Source: Deinococcus sp. QL22 (GTDB taxonomy: Bacteria > Deinococcota > Deinococci > Deinococcales > Deinococcaceae). Taken from it: a DNA stretch of 64,000 bases. Position numbers and translations under genes: made by a program. The notes beneath the pieces were generated by a model, which saw only the letters and a list, made by a program, of their open reading frames with translations, made no database searches and was not told where the DNA came from. Shown one piece after another: positions 13,342-20,983 of this stretch. The stretch is from assembly GCF_023370075.1 (NCBI RefSeq), contig NZ_CP097149.1, forward strand, positions 124,001 through 188,000, in the 5' to 3' direction. Position 1 is the stretch's first letter; every line of letters starts with the position of its first letter.

Positions 13342-15099
13342 TTACTTGATGAAGGTCAGAGCCGGATCACGCTGGAGGTAGTACGCGTTCATCAGGGCGC
13401 GTGGGTACTCGCCGCCAATGCGCTCGTTGTAGGCCACGTGGTAGTTGCCGCCGACGAGGTAAATCACAGGCTGCAGTTCGCCTTCGGCCTTCATGAGTTG
13501 CCCACCGATGGCGCGGCGCTTGGCATCGTCAAGTTCGGCGTCGCCCTGGTAGTAGAGCTTGGTCATCAGGCTTTCCTGCGCGGTCAGGCACTTGCCGTTG
13601 GTGGGGTTATTGTAACTGTGCAGGTTGGCACCGCAGGGCGTAACGTTGCCGCCGAATGACCAAATGTTGTCGCCGCCGCTCAGACCCAGCAAGATGGCAT
13701 CGAAAGGCCGGTCTTCACCTTTGGCAGTCAGTTGGCCTACGAGGTTGTTGAAGTCGATGGGCGTAAAGTTGACCTTGACGCCGACCTTCTTGGCTTCATC
13801 GGCAAAGATACGGCCCAGTTGCTCACGGGTGGTGTTGCCCGCGTTCGTGCTGAGGTTGAATTCCAGCACTTTCCCAGCCTTATCGACGAGGAAGCCCTGC
13901 GCGTTCTTCTTGGTGTAGCCGATCTGGGCAAGCAATTTGCTGGCCTGGGCGAGGTTATAGCTGTACTTGGGCGCACTTGCTCCAGCAGCGATTTGCTGGG
14001 TAAAGATGGGGTAGACGCTGAAGTAAGTTTCAACGCCCAAACCGCCCAGTGCCAAGTCAACCATCGCTTTGCGGTTGGCAATATGGCTCATGGCGCGGCG
14101 GAAGCGCACGTCACGGAACAATTTTTGCAAGGTGGGATTGCTGGCTTTGTTCCAGTTAAAGGTGATCCAAGAGCTCTGGGCCTGCGGGCTGACGTTGGGC
14201 AGCAAGGTAGCTTTCAGGTTGCCTGCGTCAATAGCACGCTTGGTCTGGGCCAAGTCGTCGGCGTTCCGCATGGGAGCAATATCAATCTGTCCAGCCAGGA
14301 AGGCCGCGAGTGTAGCGTTTGCATCACCTGTAACGCGGTAGGAGAGCTTGTCAAGATAAGGCAAGGCATTGCCCCGGCTATCTTTGTTCCAGTCACCCCA
14401 ATTCGGGTTCTTAGCAAATACGCTGCGCTCTCCAGCACGGAAACTTTCCAGCACCCACATTCCGGGCGACACGATCTGGCTGGCTGGCGTGCCCAGCGTC
14501 CAAAGTTTTTTCACGGCGTCCGCGCCACCATCACGGTAGGCCTTACCGAACACGTGGTCAGGCCAAGGGGTATAAGACATCGTAACATAAGCGCCTGAAC
14601 TGACCTGCGGAAAGTCAAATTGCAAGGTATAGTTGTCGAGCTTCTTAATACTTATTGGCTTACCGTTCAAGAAGAACGAGTCGTAGGTATTGCTGCCTAC
14701 TTTGTCGTCGATATGAATTTTCCAGGTAGTGATCCAGTCGTCAGCAGTAATAGCCTGACCGTCACTAAACTTCATACCCTGACGGATTTTGACCACGAAC
14801 CGCTTGCCGCCGTTGCTGACCACAGGCTTGGCATCGGCCATGTAGGGCAAGAATTCATCGTTGCGGGGGTCTTGGGTAAACAGGCCTGTGCCATTGTCCA
14901 TCGTACCGGGGATGCTGTCGGCTTCTACCGAGGTGAATGGGTTAATGCCTTTGAAATCAGACAGGATGCTGAGGCGCAGTTCGCCGCCGCGCTTATTGGC
15001 GGTGTTCTGCTCGGCAGTCCACGCCGCCGGGTACACAAATGGGGCCGCAGAAGCGGAGGTAGCAGCTAAAGCAAGAGCAGCAAACAGGAATTTTTTCAT
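13342..15099 (-). CDS. Peptide-type ABC transporter substrate-binding protein (SBP family 5)
   Basis: This exported 585-residue solute-binding protein delivers substrate to the permeases encoded downstream. It starts with a signal peptide (MKKFLFAALALAATSASA). The family-5 fold is indicated by NDEFLPYMADAKPVVS near the start of the mature protein, FVVKIRQGMKFSDGQAITADDW (about residue 100) and FRDVRFRRAMSHIANRKAMV (about 335). There is no lipobox Cys, so it is probably soluble or held otherwise. GGAGG precedes the ATG. The gene is first in an operon of five and has its own near-consensus promoter at 15192-15220. Confidence 0.93.
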   Translation of the reverse strand: MKKFLFAALALAATSASAAPFVYPAAWTAEQNTANKRGGELRLSILSDFKGINPFTSVEADSIPGTMDNGTGLFTQDPRNDEFLPYMADAKPVVSNGGKRFVVKIRQGMKFSDGQAITADDWITTWKIHIDDKVGSNTYDSFFLNGKPISIKKLDNYTLQFDFPQVSSGAYVTMSYTPWPDHVFGKAYRDGGADAVKKLWTLGTPASQIVSPGMWVLESFRAGERSVFAKNPNWGDWNKDSRGNALPYLDKLSYRVTGDANATLAAFLAGQIDIAPMRNADDLAQTKRAIDAGNLKATLLPNVSPQAQSSWITFNWNKASNPTLQKLFRDVRFRRAMSHIANRKAMVDLALGGLGVETYFSVYPIFTQQIAAGASAPKYSYNLAQASKLLAQIGYTKKNAQGFLVDKAGKVLEFNLSTNAGNTTREQLGRIFADEAKKVGVKVNFTPIDFNNLVGQLTAKGEDRPFDAILLGLSGGDNIWSFGGNVTPCGANLHSYNNPTNGKCLTAQESLMTKLYYQGDAELDDAKRRAIGGQLMKAEGELQPVIYLVGGNYHVAYNERIGGEYPRALMNAYYLQRDPALTFIK

Positions 15100-15191
15100 G
15101 GGGTGCCTCCGGAAATTCTGGAAACGTGAACGGGGCCTTTGGCATCTGCCAAGGGCGCATTTCGCGTTGATCTATTTGTTCCAGCGCCGTC

Positions 15192-15220
15192 AATATATGA
15201 ATAGGCTTAGTGCAGGTCAA
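15192..15220 (-). promoter_or_regulatory. Sigma-70 type promoter of the peptide importer operon
   Basis: On the minus strand TTGACC (15220-15215) and TATATT (15197-15192) are separated by exactly 17 nt. Transcription would begin near 15185, leaving a leader of about 85 nt before the binding-protein gene. The flanks are AT-richer than the surrounding DNA. Confidence 0.8.
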
Positions 15221-15381
15221 GCATCTAGGTTACGGATGACTGACATTCGTCGGTCTGCTCAGCGTCAGGCCAAACAATTGTTAGGCTGTAGCGAGTATGA
15301 ATTTTCAAACGCATAGAATTGCGCTCACAAAATTCACATTATTTTTAGACATGCATCTTAATACACGCGGGGCAACAGACA

Positions 15382-15415
15382 GCGGCCTGCCGATTCCCCT
15401 AAAGGAAGGCAGGCC
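15382..15415 (-). terminator. Hairpin downstream of secG
   Basis: GCGGCCTGCC pairs with GGCAGGCC around a 16-nt loop, 50 nt after the secG stop. A T-rich tail is missing, so termination strength is uncertain. Confidence 0.5.
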
Positions 15416-15466
15416 GACGACATCTCTTGGCTAGATTCTTTCGGCTTTAAGCCGGTCTGGTCTGAC

Positions 15467-15691
15467 TCAGCGCGAAACGAAGCTGATCAGCAGGGCCAGC
15501 AGCATGAAAAAGCCGCCTAAAATGCTGGTAATCCGTACCAGGCCGCCTTCTACACCGCGCCCACCGAGCAGAGAACCGCCGGTTGCCATACTGGCCGAGA
15601 GTCCGGCCTGCTTGGGCACTTGCAGCAGCACGAAAAAGACGAGGCTCACACAGACGAGGGCGAACAGAACGATGAATAGAGTCAGGATCAT
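15467..15691 (-). CDS. secG: Preprotein translocase subunit SecG
   Basis: This small inner-membrane subunit of the SecYEG channel has 74 residues and the two membrane helices expected: ILTLFIVLFALVCVSLVFFVLLQ at the start and ITSILGGFFMLLALLISF at the end. They are linked by the conserved glycine-rich loop GLSASMATGGSLLGGRG. Length and layout match the family. GAGGT precedes the ATG. It appears to be a single-gene unit. Confidence 0.93.
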   Translation of the reverse strand: MILTLFIVLFALVCVSLVFFVLLQVPKQAGLSASMATGGSLLGGRGVEGGLVRITSILGGFFMLLALLISFVSR

Positions 15692-15829
15692 GATTTACCT
15701 CGGAGGAGTAGGGGCGCAGGCAACCTTGCGCCGCTGCTGTATAGCCTCAGTTTACACCAGCAAGTCTGCGCCGATTCTGACGGAACAACTTGGCCCTACT
15801 TCCTTGACTTACGTGGATCACTTGAGCGC

Positions 15830-16234
15830 TTATTTGGGCTGCGGCAGTTCGATGATGCAAATATCGGTGGTATAGCGGTCTACGGTGTCGAAATGGATGA
15901 TGTGGGTCGTTTTGCCTTCTTTGCCTTGCTCGTTGCTGTAAAACCCCTGCCCCTTATCCGACGTATCGCCTATAGGCCTGAATCCGTCCAGAGTAAAGGA
16001 GCTGTCGACGGTCGGCTTGACCAGATAAAACGGTGTTTTGGTGATTCGGTAGGGCAGATATGCTTGACCGCCGCCGCCGTATTTTTTGAGGGCGCTGCAC
16101 AGGGTGTGCTCACGGACTTCGTAGGGCTTCAGGGCGTCTCGCCAAGGGACGGCGGTGGCCGCCGACAGAATTGAAAAAAGCGCCAGAAGCGGCAGCAACA
16201 GCACGGGCAGTTTCAATCTATTCTCTCTGAACAT
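15830..16234 (-). CDS. Small exported protein, unknown function
   Basis: The 134-residue product has a signal peptide (KLPVLLLPLLALFSILSAATA). The mature part has two cysteines (HTLCSALKK and TTDICIIELPQ) that could form a disulfide. I place the start at 16234, with AAGGAG 5 nt upstream; a longer open frame would run back into the tRNA remnant. It resembles secreted ribonuclease-type proteins by the pattern of a small domain with GQAYLPYRITKTPFYLV, but I cannot assign a family. It lies directly inside the core side of the island boundary. Confidence 0.75.
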   Translation of the reverse strand: MFRENRLKLPVLLLPLLALFSILSAATAVPWRDALKPYEVREHTLCSALKKYGGGGQAYLPYRITKTPFYLVKPTVDSSFTLDGFRPIGDTSDKGQGFYSNEQGKEGKTTHIIHFDTVDRYTTDICIIELPQPK

Positions 16235-16274
16235 AGTCTCCTTAGCAGGGGCAACGAAGATTCTAAGCAAAAGC

Positions 16275-16300
16275 AAAAACCCCCACGTTAAGCGGGGGCC
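16275..16300 (-). terminator. Rho-independent terminator of the old tRNA unit
   Basis: On the minus strand GCCCCCGCTTAACGTGGGGG is followed by TTTTTGC. It lies 14 nt after the CCA end of the tRNA-Leu fragment and so marks the original end of that tRNA transcript. Confidence 0.85.
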
Positions 16301-16313
16301 ATTGCAGCCATCT

Positions 16314-16364
16314 TGGTGCCGAAGGGGGGACTCGAACCCCCACGGTTTCCCGTTCGATTTTGAG
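16314..16364 (-). pseudogene. 3' half of tRNA-Leu(CAA), attachment-site remnant
   Basis: Read on the minus strand, the segment begins at the anticodon loop (CTCAAAA, anticodon CAA). It continues through the 3' anticodon strand TCGAA, a class II variable arm (CGGGAAACCG), a perfect T arm (GGGGG-TTCGAGT-CCCCC), the acceptor strand CTTCGGC, and ends A-CCA. Upstream of the loop no 5' partner exists: the acceptor mate GCCGAAG and a D arm are absent, and the 5' anticodon strand TTCGA is replaced by TTGAT. This is the usual shape of an att site left by an integrase that targets tRNA genes. Its terminator is kept at 16275. Confidence 0.85.
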
Positions 16365-16808
16365 ATCAACGTGAGAAGGGAACATCCAGCGAAGCCGCAC
16401 TACACACAAAATGTACCACATCCCAACCCACAGACATCACCAACGGCACCCGATCACCACCAAGCCAACAGCCACCCTCCGACAGCGCCTGCCGCGGCTG
16501 AAATCACGCACTGTGATGAACTGCACCTTAATATAGGTGCACGCTGGGAGAACACTGCCCACCCCTCAGACCCAGTCCAAAGGCCCCACGCGTCAATCCT
16601 GCGCCCCTACTCTCCCACGCACGGTACAGAGCCCACACAACCGATCCAAAGCCTTCCGGCACACGGCTTCGTGACAGGACAAGTGAGCCCTCAACTCCTC
16701 GGGTTGGCTCACCTTGACCACCACGCTGTTCAGGCTTCAAGACCCGACAGGACTCTTGGGGGGTTCTCCCAGACCTGATACGCGGCCCCTGGGAATCAAG
16801 ACACTCGG
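16365..16808. other. Non-coding stretch next to the island boundary
   Basis: I see no supported gene in these 440 bases. They are AC-rich (16410-16500) and contain no open frame with a plausible start and codon use. No integrase gene lies here, so if an element begins at the tRNA remnant its integrase must be at the other end or lost. Confidence 0.5.
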
Positions 16809-16820
16809 TAGACTCTCCAC

Positions 16821-17513
16821 ATGTCGCTCCGAATCGCCGTAATCAGCGATGTGCATGGCAATGCGTTCGCTCTGGAAGCTGTGCTGAGCGACCTTCAAGC
16901 AGCATCACCAGATCTGATCCTCAATCTTGGCGATCAGGTCACGGGACAGGCGGACCCAAAGCGTGCCTACGATTTACAGCGGGGTCTGGATGCTGTTGAA
17001 GTGCTGGGCAGTGCCGAGCCAGACCTCCACATGGACAACGTTCTCCACCACTGGCTTCGCGCTCAACTGTCCCCAGGTGCTCTTGAACATCTGATGGGTC
17101 TTCCCCAGGCCGCCACGGTTGCCGGTGGCCGGGTCTATCTCTGTCATGGCGCGCCCGGAAATCCTGCGGGCCATGTGTTGTGGTCCTGGCAGCACGGTCC
17201 ATACCTGGCCCGATCGGCTCAAGACCTGCGCGAACTGATTCAACCGTTGCAGGCCCAGGTCGTGCTGTGTGGCCACACCCACCGCGAAGGGCTGACCATG
17301 CTCGATGACACCCTGATCGTTAATGTTGGCGCCGTTGGAAATCAGATTGATGGAGACCCCCGGGCACGGTGGGTGCTGCTTGAGGAGCAGCAAGGACGCT
17401 GGGGGGCAAGCTTCCGCCGGGTGACGTACAACTGGCAGGCCGCCAGCGAGTGGGTACGCACCTTTGGGCCTGAACCCCACGATGAAGCGGAGTATCTCAT
17501 CACAGGTCAATAA
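16821..17513 (+). CDS. Calcineurin-like metallophosphoesterase
   Basis: The 230-residue cytosolic protein has the first metal motif SDVHGN (residues 9-14), GDQVTG (about 37), a histidine in YLCHGAPGNPAG (about 108) and the final GHTHREG (about 152). The usual GNHD/E motif at the centre is replaced by LGSAEPD, so the metal-bridging Asn and catalytic His are not obvious. Relatives are small phosphodiesterases or phosphatases of the YfcE/ApaH type. The start is leaderless: TAGACT lies 6 nt before the ATG. No partner gene is adjacent. Confidence 0.85.
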   Translation: MSLRIAVISDVHGNAFALEAVLSDLQAASPDLILNLGDQVTGQADPKRAYDLQRGLDAVEVLGSAEPDLHMDNVLHHWLRAQLSPGALEHLMGLPQAATVAGGRVYLCHGAPGNPAGHVLWSWQHGPYLARSAQDLRELIQPLQAQVVLCGHTHREGLTMLDDTLIVNVGAVGNQIDGDPRARWVLLEEQQGRWGASFRRVTYNWQAASEWVRTFGPEPHDEAEYLITGQ

Positions 17514-17709
17514 GGTGAACCCCAGCAGGCCGTACTCCTGGGGAGTGACAACGCTACTGCTGAGGGCGCTCAGCTCTGGTGACGACAACGACGCAGACCT
17601 CGGCCACGACAGGGCGTCTTGACGCTCCCATCTGATACTCGGCCCGAGGCCCCGCCCCTCACGCTCGGGGCATCCAGGCCCCACCATCTCTGCCTCCAGG
17701 AGAACCGAC

Positions 17710-18135
17710 ATGCTCACCCCAACAGTCCAGCCCGCCCTCGACCTGAGCGTGGTTACCGTCCTTGACTACGTGAGCGGTCAGCACGGCGAGCGGAGCTACA
17801 GAATGACCGACGTGCACCCCCTCCAGCCCGGCAAGCAGCCGGGCACCTACCTCACGCCAGATGGCCGCAAGGTCAGGTCCGCTGCTTAGGGCTACAAGCG
17901 CAGCCGAACCTCCTACCAGATCCAGGGCTTCAGTGCGCGCCTCTACAGCGGTGTCCATACGGTGCTGGTTGACGCCAATCAGCTGGCACAGCTCAAAGAC
18001 CTGCTCAAGGCGTGCGGCGGAGAGCTCGCTGACCTTGACCTGGAGATGCTTCTGTCTGAGCTCCCCCCGCCCGCATTGCCAGCCTCTGAGCCACCTCGTC
18101 GCCCCGGCCCTCCTCCGAGCACAATCACGCCATGA
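17710..18135 (+). pseudogene. Broken gene with in-frame TAG, unknown function
   Basis: An AGGAG ribosome site precedes the ATG at 17710. The frame encodes 59 residues (ending KVRSAA), hits TAG at 17887-17889, then continues without any other stop for another 81 codons to TGA at 18133. Codon use (almost all G/C at third positions) is the same before and after the TAG, so the whole stretch was one gene of about 141 codons. After the TAG the product would read GYKRSRTSYQIQGFSARLY. I recognise no family. A minus-strand frame is also open here (17659-18156), but the plus strand has the ribosome site and better codon use. Confidence 0.6.
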
Positions 18136-18433
18136 CCCAGTCGTCAGCCAGAGCACTGAACGTCATCCAGAACGCATGGAGGTACGATTGGGCAACTTCT
18201 ACAGTTCTGTATGAAGCTCACTTCTCTGGGAACAGCTGCCGACCCGGCTTCCCGGCTTCCCTTCTGCGCCTGCAGGCATCAGGTCAACCTCGGCCGACCA
18301 GGAAGCACGCGTCCCAGGAAGCACATCCTCTCCGGCCTGAGTGGATGTAGGAGCGGTGAACAAGGCGGCTCTTGATCACGTAGTCTGAGTTGAATTGGAT
18401 GCGCTCATCCTCTCCCTGTCGTGCGCCAGGGCC
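18136..18433. other. Intergenic, no supported gene
   Basis: A frame starting at the ATGA overlap (18132-18350) is open for 72 codons, but its codon use drops to random third positions. I do not call it a gene. The region separates a broken plus-strand gene from a minus-strand gene, so transcripts converge here. Confidence 0.4.
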
Positions 18434-19654
18434 TTAGGGGCGCGGAGGCGCCGCCTGCCGGATGAATTCCTTGAATCCTTCCAGGTACGCCTCCAGACTC
18501 TCCAATCCCATCCGTGCGCGGCGCTCATTGACCCGCGCCGGATCCACCAATGGCTTGGGCTCGAGTCTCTTGTTGACCTCGTCGTAATTGGCCTGCGTGC
18601 CGTACACCTGAAGCTGACCGGCTCCGGTCAGCACCCGGTCGGTCAGGTACGCGAAGTGGCGCGCTTCGGGCAGGGTGCTCCGCTGCTGACCGAGCAGATC
18701 CAGTACACACGCCTGAAGCGAGGGCTTCCGGTCGGCGTGCTGGGTGAGCAGCCAGACGTTGTTCGCAAGTTCGGGGCTGCCCGTACGGTTCGTGCTCGGC
18801 CACCCGGACTCGTTCAGAACCCGCTGCAGCCAGGCGATGGACTCGGCGTCGGCCTCACCCATGCCTTTCCTGGCATCCGGCCGGCCCAGTCGAGCAGCCT
18901 GATCCTGCTCCATAAGGCGGTGCGCCTCGTGCTCCAGGAGGGTGATCGAGGCCGCGCTCAGGGGCGCGTTGAGCGCAGCGGCCGAGGTGAACTCCTGACA
19001 GACCGGCCGAAGAAGCACTGGGCGTGTGAGGCCACTGGGCTGAGGTCTGGGCGGCAGGGTGGCCTGAAGGCGCCCGATGCTCTCGGCGAGAGGCGGCAGA
19101 CCGATGGCCGCGCGCCGGGCGTTCACGATGGATTCGCTCTCGATCTGGGTCACCCGGACGGTGCGGACGGCGACGGTATAGACCGTTCCGTAGCGCTGGT
19201 AGGGGGCCTGGAGCCCGAGGAGTCCCTGGTCGATCAGGCGGGCCGCCTGCTGGCGTGTGTCTGCGGTGGCCGCGGCCCTCAGGGCCGCCTGCCCGGCGCA
19301 CCATTGCCATGTCGGGTCACTGATCAGCAGGGCCAGCGAGGCCTGGATGCCTGGGTGTTCGGGCCAGCCGTACTGCCTCAGGAGCCGGGCTGCGTAAGTA
19401 TTGACTTCACTTCTCAGGCCGCTCAGATAGACGCGGTCGCTGACGCCCGCACTGAGCTTGGAAAAGCGGTCTCCCTGAGTCCGGTAAGCCCGGAGGGTGG
19501 CGTCGACGGCGGTCGTCAGGGCCGGCGGCAGGGGCCGCGCCACAGGGGCGACCAGGAGAGAGCACTGGGCGGTGTCAGGGAGGGGAGGCGCTGAGCTTTG
19601 TGCCGCCGCTGAACTCAAGGGGGCGAGGAGCGCGCAGAGGAACAGGGCTCGCAT
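18434..19654 (-). CDS. Exported protein with tandem DUF6624-like domains
   Basis: The 406-residue protein starts with a signal peptide (ALFLCALLAPLSSAAAQ). The C-terminal half matches the DUF6624 pattern: a Gln/Arg-rich helix, SIAWLQRVLNESGWP, ANNVWLLTQHADRKPSLQ, and FAYLTDRVLTGAGQLQVYGTQ. The N-terminal half repeats the layout in weaker form (NTYAARLLRQYGWPEHPGIQ, SLALLISDPTWQWC, LIDQGLLGLQAPYQRYGTVY). Both halves also share a VNxRRAxxGLxxL tail. I infer an internal duplication. The function of DUF6624 is not known to me. No terminator is evident. Confidence 0.75.
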   Translation of the reverse strand: MRALFLCALLAPLSSAAAQSSAPPLPDTAQCSLLVAPVARPLPPALTTAVDATLRAYRTQGDRFSKLSAGVSDRVYLSGLRSEVNTYAARLLRQYGWPEHPGIQASLALLISDPTWQWCAGQAALRAAATADTRQQAARLIDQGLLGLQAPYQRYGTVYTVAVRTVRVTQIESESIVNARRAAIGLPPLAESIGRLQATLPPRPQPSGLTRPVLLRPVCQEFTSAAALNAPLSAASITLLEHEAHRLMEQDQAARLGRPDARKGMGEADAESIAWLQRVLNESGWPSTNRTGSPELANNVWLLTQHADRKPSLQACVLDLLGQQRSTLPEARHFAYLTDRVLTGAGQLQVYGTQANYDEVNKRLEPKPLVDPARVNERRARMGLESLEAYLEGFKEFIRQAAPPRP

Positions 19655-19771
19655 GTAGGGCGCAGTATTTCACGTGCTGGCTGGTCGAGTGCCTGGAGGT
19701 AGACAGGGTGAACAGGGCTCCTCGACCGCGACCCTCCCCACGTCACCGCCAGACTACGAGGGGAGCCACCA

Positions 19772-19957
19772 GTGATAACCACCCCTGATCGCTCGCGGCC
19801 CGCTTTGCATATCGAGATCAAGATTGTCCCGCACACGAACGGCACTCCACTGACCTCTCAGCAGGTGACCGCGGCGGTGCAAGCACTGAACACCGGAGAC
19901 GTCGCGCTGCTGATGCAAGTGTTCGTCGCCGACATCCGGAACAGGTCCTCCCAATGA
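19772..19957 (+). CDS. Small protein with a frameshifted duplicate at 38.8 kb
   Basis: A GTG start with GAGGGGAG upstream opens a 61-residue frame (TNGTPLTSQQVTAAVQALNT in the middle). A clearly related sequence at 38793-38990 keeps the same NGTPLTSQQ and EQVTTVVQAL stretches, so this is a real duplicated gene. It has no signal peptide and no recognised domain. The pattern of Gln-Val-x-x-Ala-Val-x-Ala-Leu could be a short amphipathic helix. Confidence 0.55.
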   Translation: MITTPDRSRPALHIEIKIVPHTNGTPLTSQQVTAAVQALNTGDVALLMQVFVADIRNRSSQ

Positions 19958-20036
19958 GCCGCGCTCATGCAGAAGGTGCTTTCACCTATTGCCGTCGTGA
20001 GGAAGCGCTGCTGACAGCGGACAGGTACCATGCTGC

Positions 20037-20849
20037 ATGGCTTCCCCCCGGCTGATGACGGTTGCTTGCACCCTCGGTCAGGTGCTGTCCAGCGCCCTGT
20101 CATCGATTGTGGCGGCGCCGATGGTGCTGCATGACCCGCGTCCAGCCTCACCACTGCACCACTTGACTCCAGCGGAACGCGCCGGGGCCGGACGCCTCAT
20201 CACCTGGTTGCACACCTGGGATCAGGGCGCGCGGCGCATGAGCGTGCGGTACGGCCTGACGAACGATCAACAGCATGATCACTTCAGCTCCCTGGAGCTG
20301 CGTGACGTGCAGTTCACGCTGGTCGCGCCGTGGCGCAGCCCCCGCCCGGAGCAGCTGACGCTCGTGGATCTGGGCAAGCGTGAAGGCATGCAGTATCTCG
20401 TGGTCTTTGGAGAAGGAGCGGGGCGCGAGGTCTGGTCCCTGAAGCCGACCTCGAACTTCTCGATGTGTGGCATCCGGCAGGTGTATTCCCTCAGGGACGT
20501 GGATCTCAACGGACGTCGTGAACTGGCCTTCGTGATGCAGTGTGGGTCGCATGCACAGAGGTCTTCCTCGTTATTGATGGCCGAATTCACCCCCTCGGCT
20601 GCGCGAGTCAGTTCGCTGCATTTCCAGGAAGATCGTCAGGTGTGGCCCGAGGGCGGACAGGTCCGCGGGGGATTCCAGATGCTGCTGAACGTTGAGAAGG
20701 GGCGTACCCCATGGTATACAGCTCAGACGCTCCGCCGGTACGGAGCGTTCTATTTCCCGGCCCTAGACGCTTATCAGGCGCCTCCTGTCGGACAGACCAT
20801 TCCGGTTCAGCCCGAACCCATGGACGTTCAGTTCCTCCGCGTCAAGTAG
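20037..20849 (+). CDS. Probable exported protein, unknown function
   Basis: The 270-residue product has a moderately hydrophobic N terminus (MTVACTLGQVLSSALSSIVAA) that could act as a signal peptide. The middle contains VYSLRDVDLNGRRELAF, which resembles the calcium-binding DxDxNGxxEL loop of FG-GAP/VCBS repeats. WSLKPTSNFSMCGIRQVYS precedes it. I cannot assign a family. The start is leaderless: TACCAT lies 5 nt before the ATG. Codon use is normal for the window. Confidence 0.65.
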   Translation: MASPRLMTVACTLGQVLSSALSSIVAAPMVLHDPRPASPLHHLTPAERAGAGRLITWLHTWDQGARRMSVRYGLTNDQQHDHFSSLELRDVQFTLVAPWRSPRPEQLTLVDLGKREGMQYLVVFGEGAGREVWSLKPTSNFSMCGIRQVYSLRDVDLNGRRELAFVMQCGSHAQRSSSLLMAEFTPSAARVSSLHFQEDRQVWPEGGQVRGGFQMLLNVEKGRTPWYTAQTLRRYGAFYFPALDAYQAPPVGQTIPVQPEPMDVQFLRVK

Positions 20850-20983
20850 GCCAAGACGCTCCACTGTGCGCGGCAGCGAAGACAGAGGGTCGACGTATGA
20901 ATCGATCAACGTCCTGACCCGGCGCCGGAGCGCGAGAATGTGATGAGATCAGGAGCCGCCGGAGAGACGTGAACCTTCAGGCG

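Noticed and set aside
16155..16778. Plus-strand open frame of 207 codons across the tRNA remnant
   Set aside because: It reads through a tRNA fragment and AC-rich non-coding DNA. The translation (WCRRGDSNPHG) is the familiar false product of a tRNA on the opposite strand.
17659..18156. Minus-strand open frame of 165 codons opposite the TAG-broken gene
   Set aside because: The plus strand has a ribosome site and consistent third-position GC on both sides of the TAG; the minus frame has neither.
18132..18350. 72-codon frame overlapping the stop of the broken gene by ATGA
   Set aside because: Third-position base use is near random and no domain is visible.
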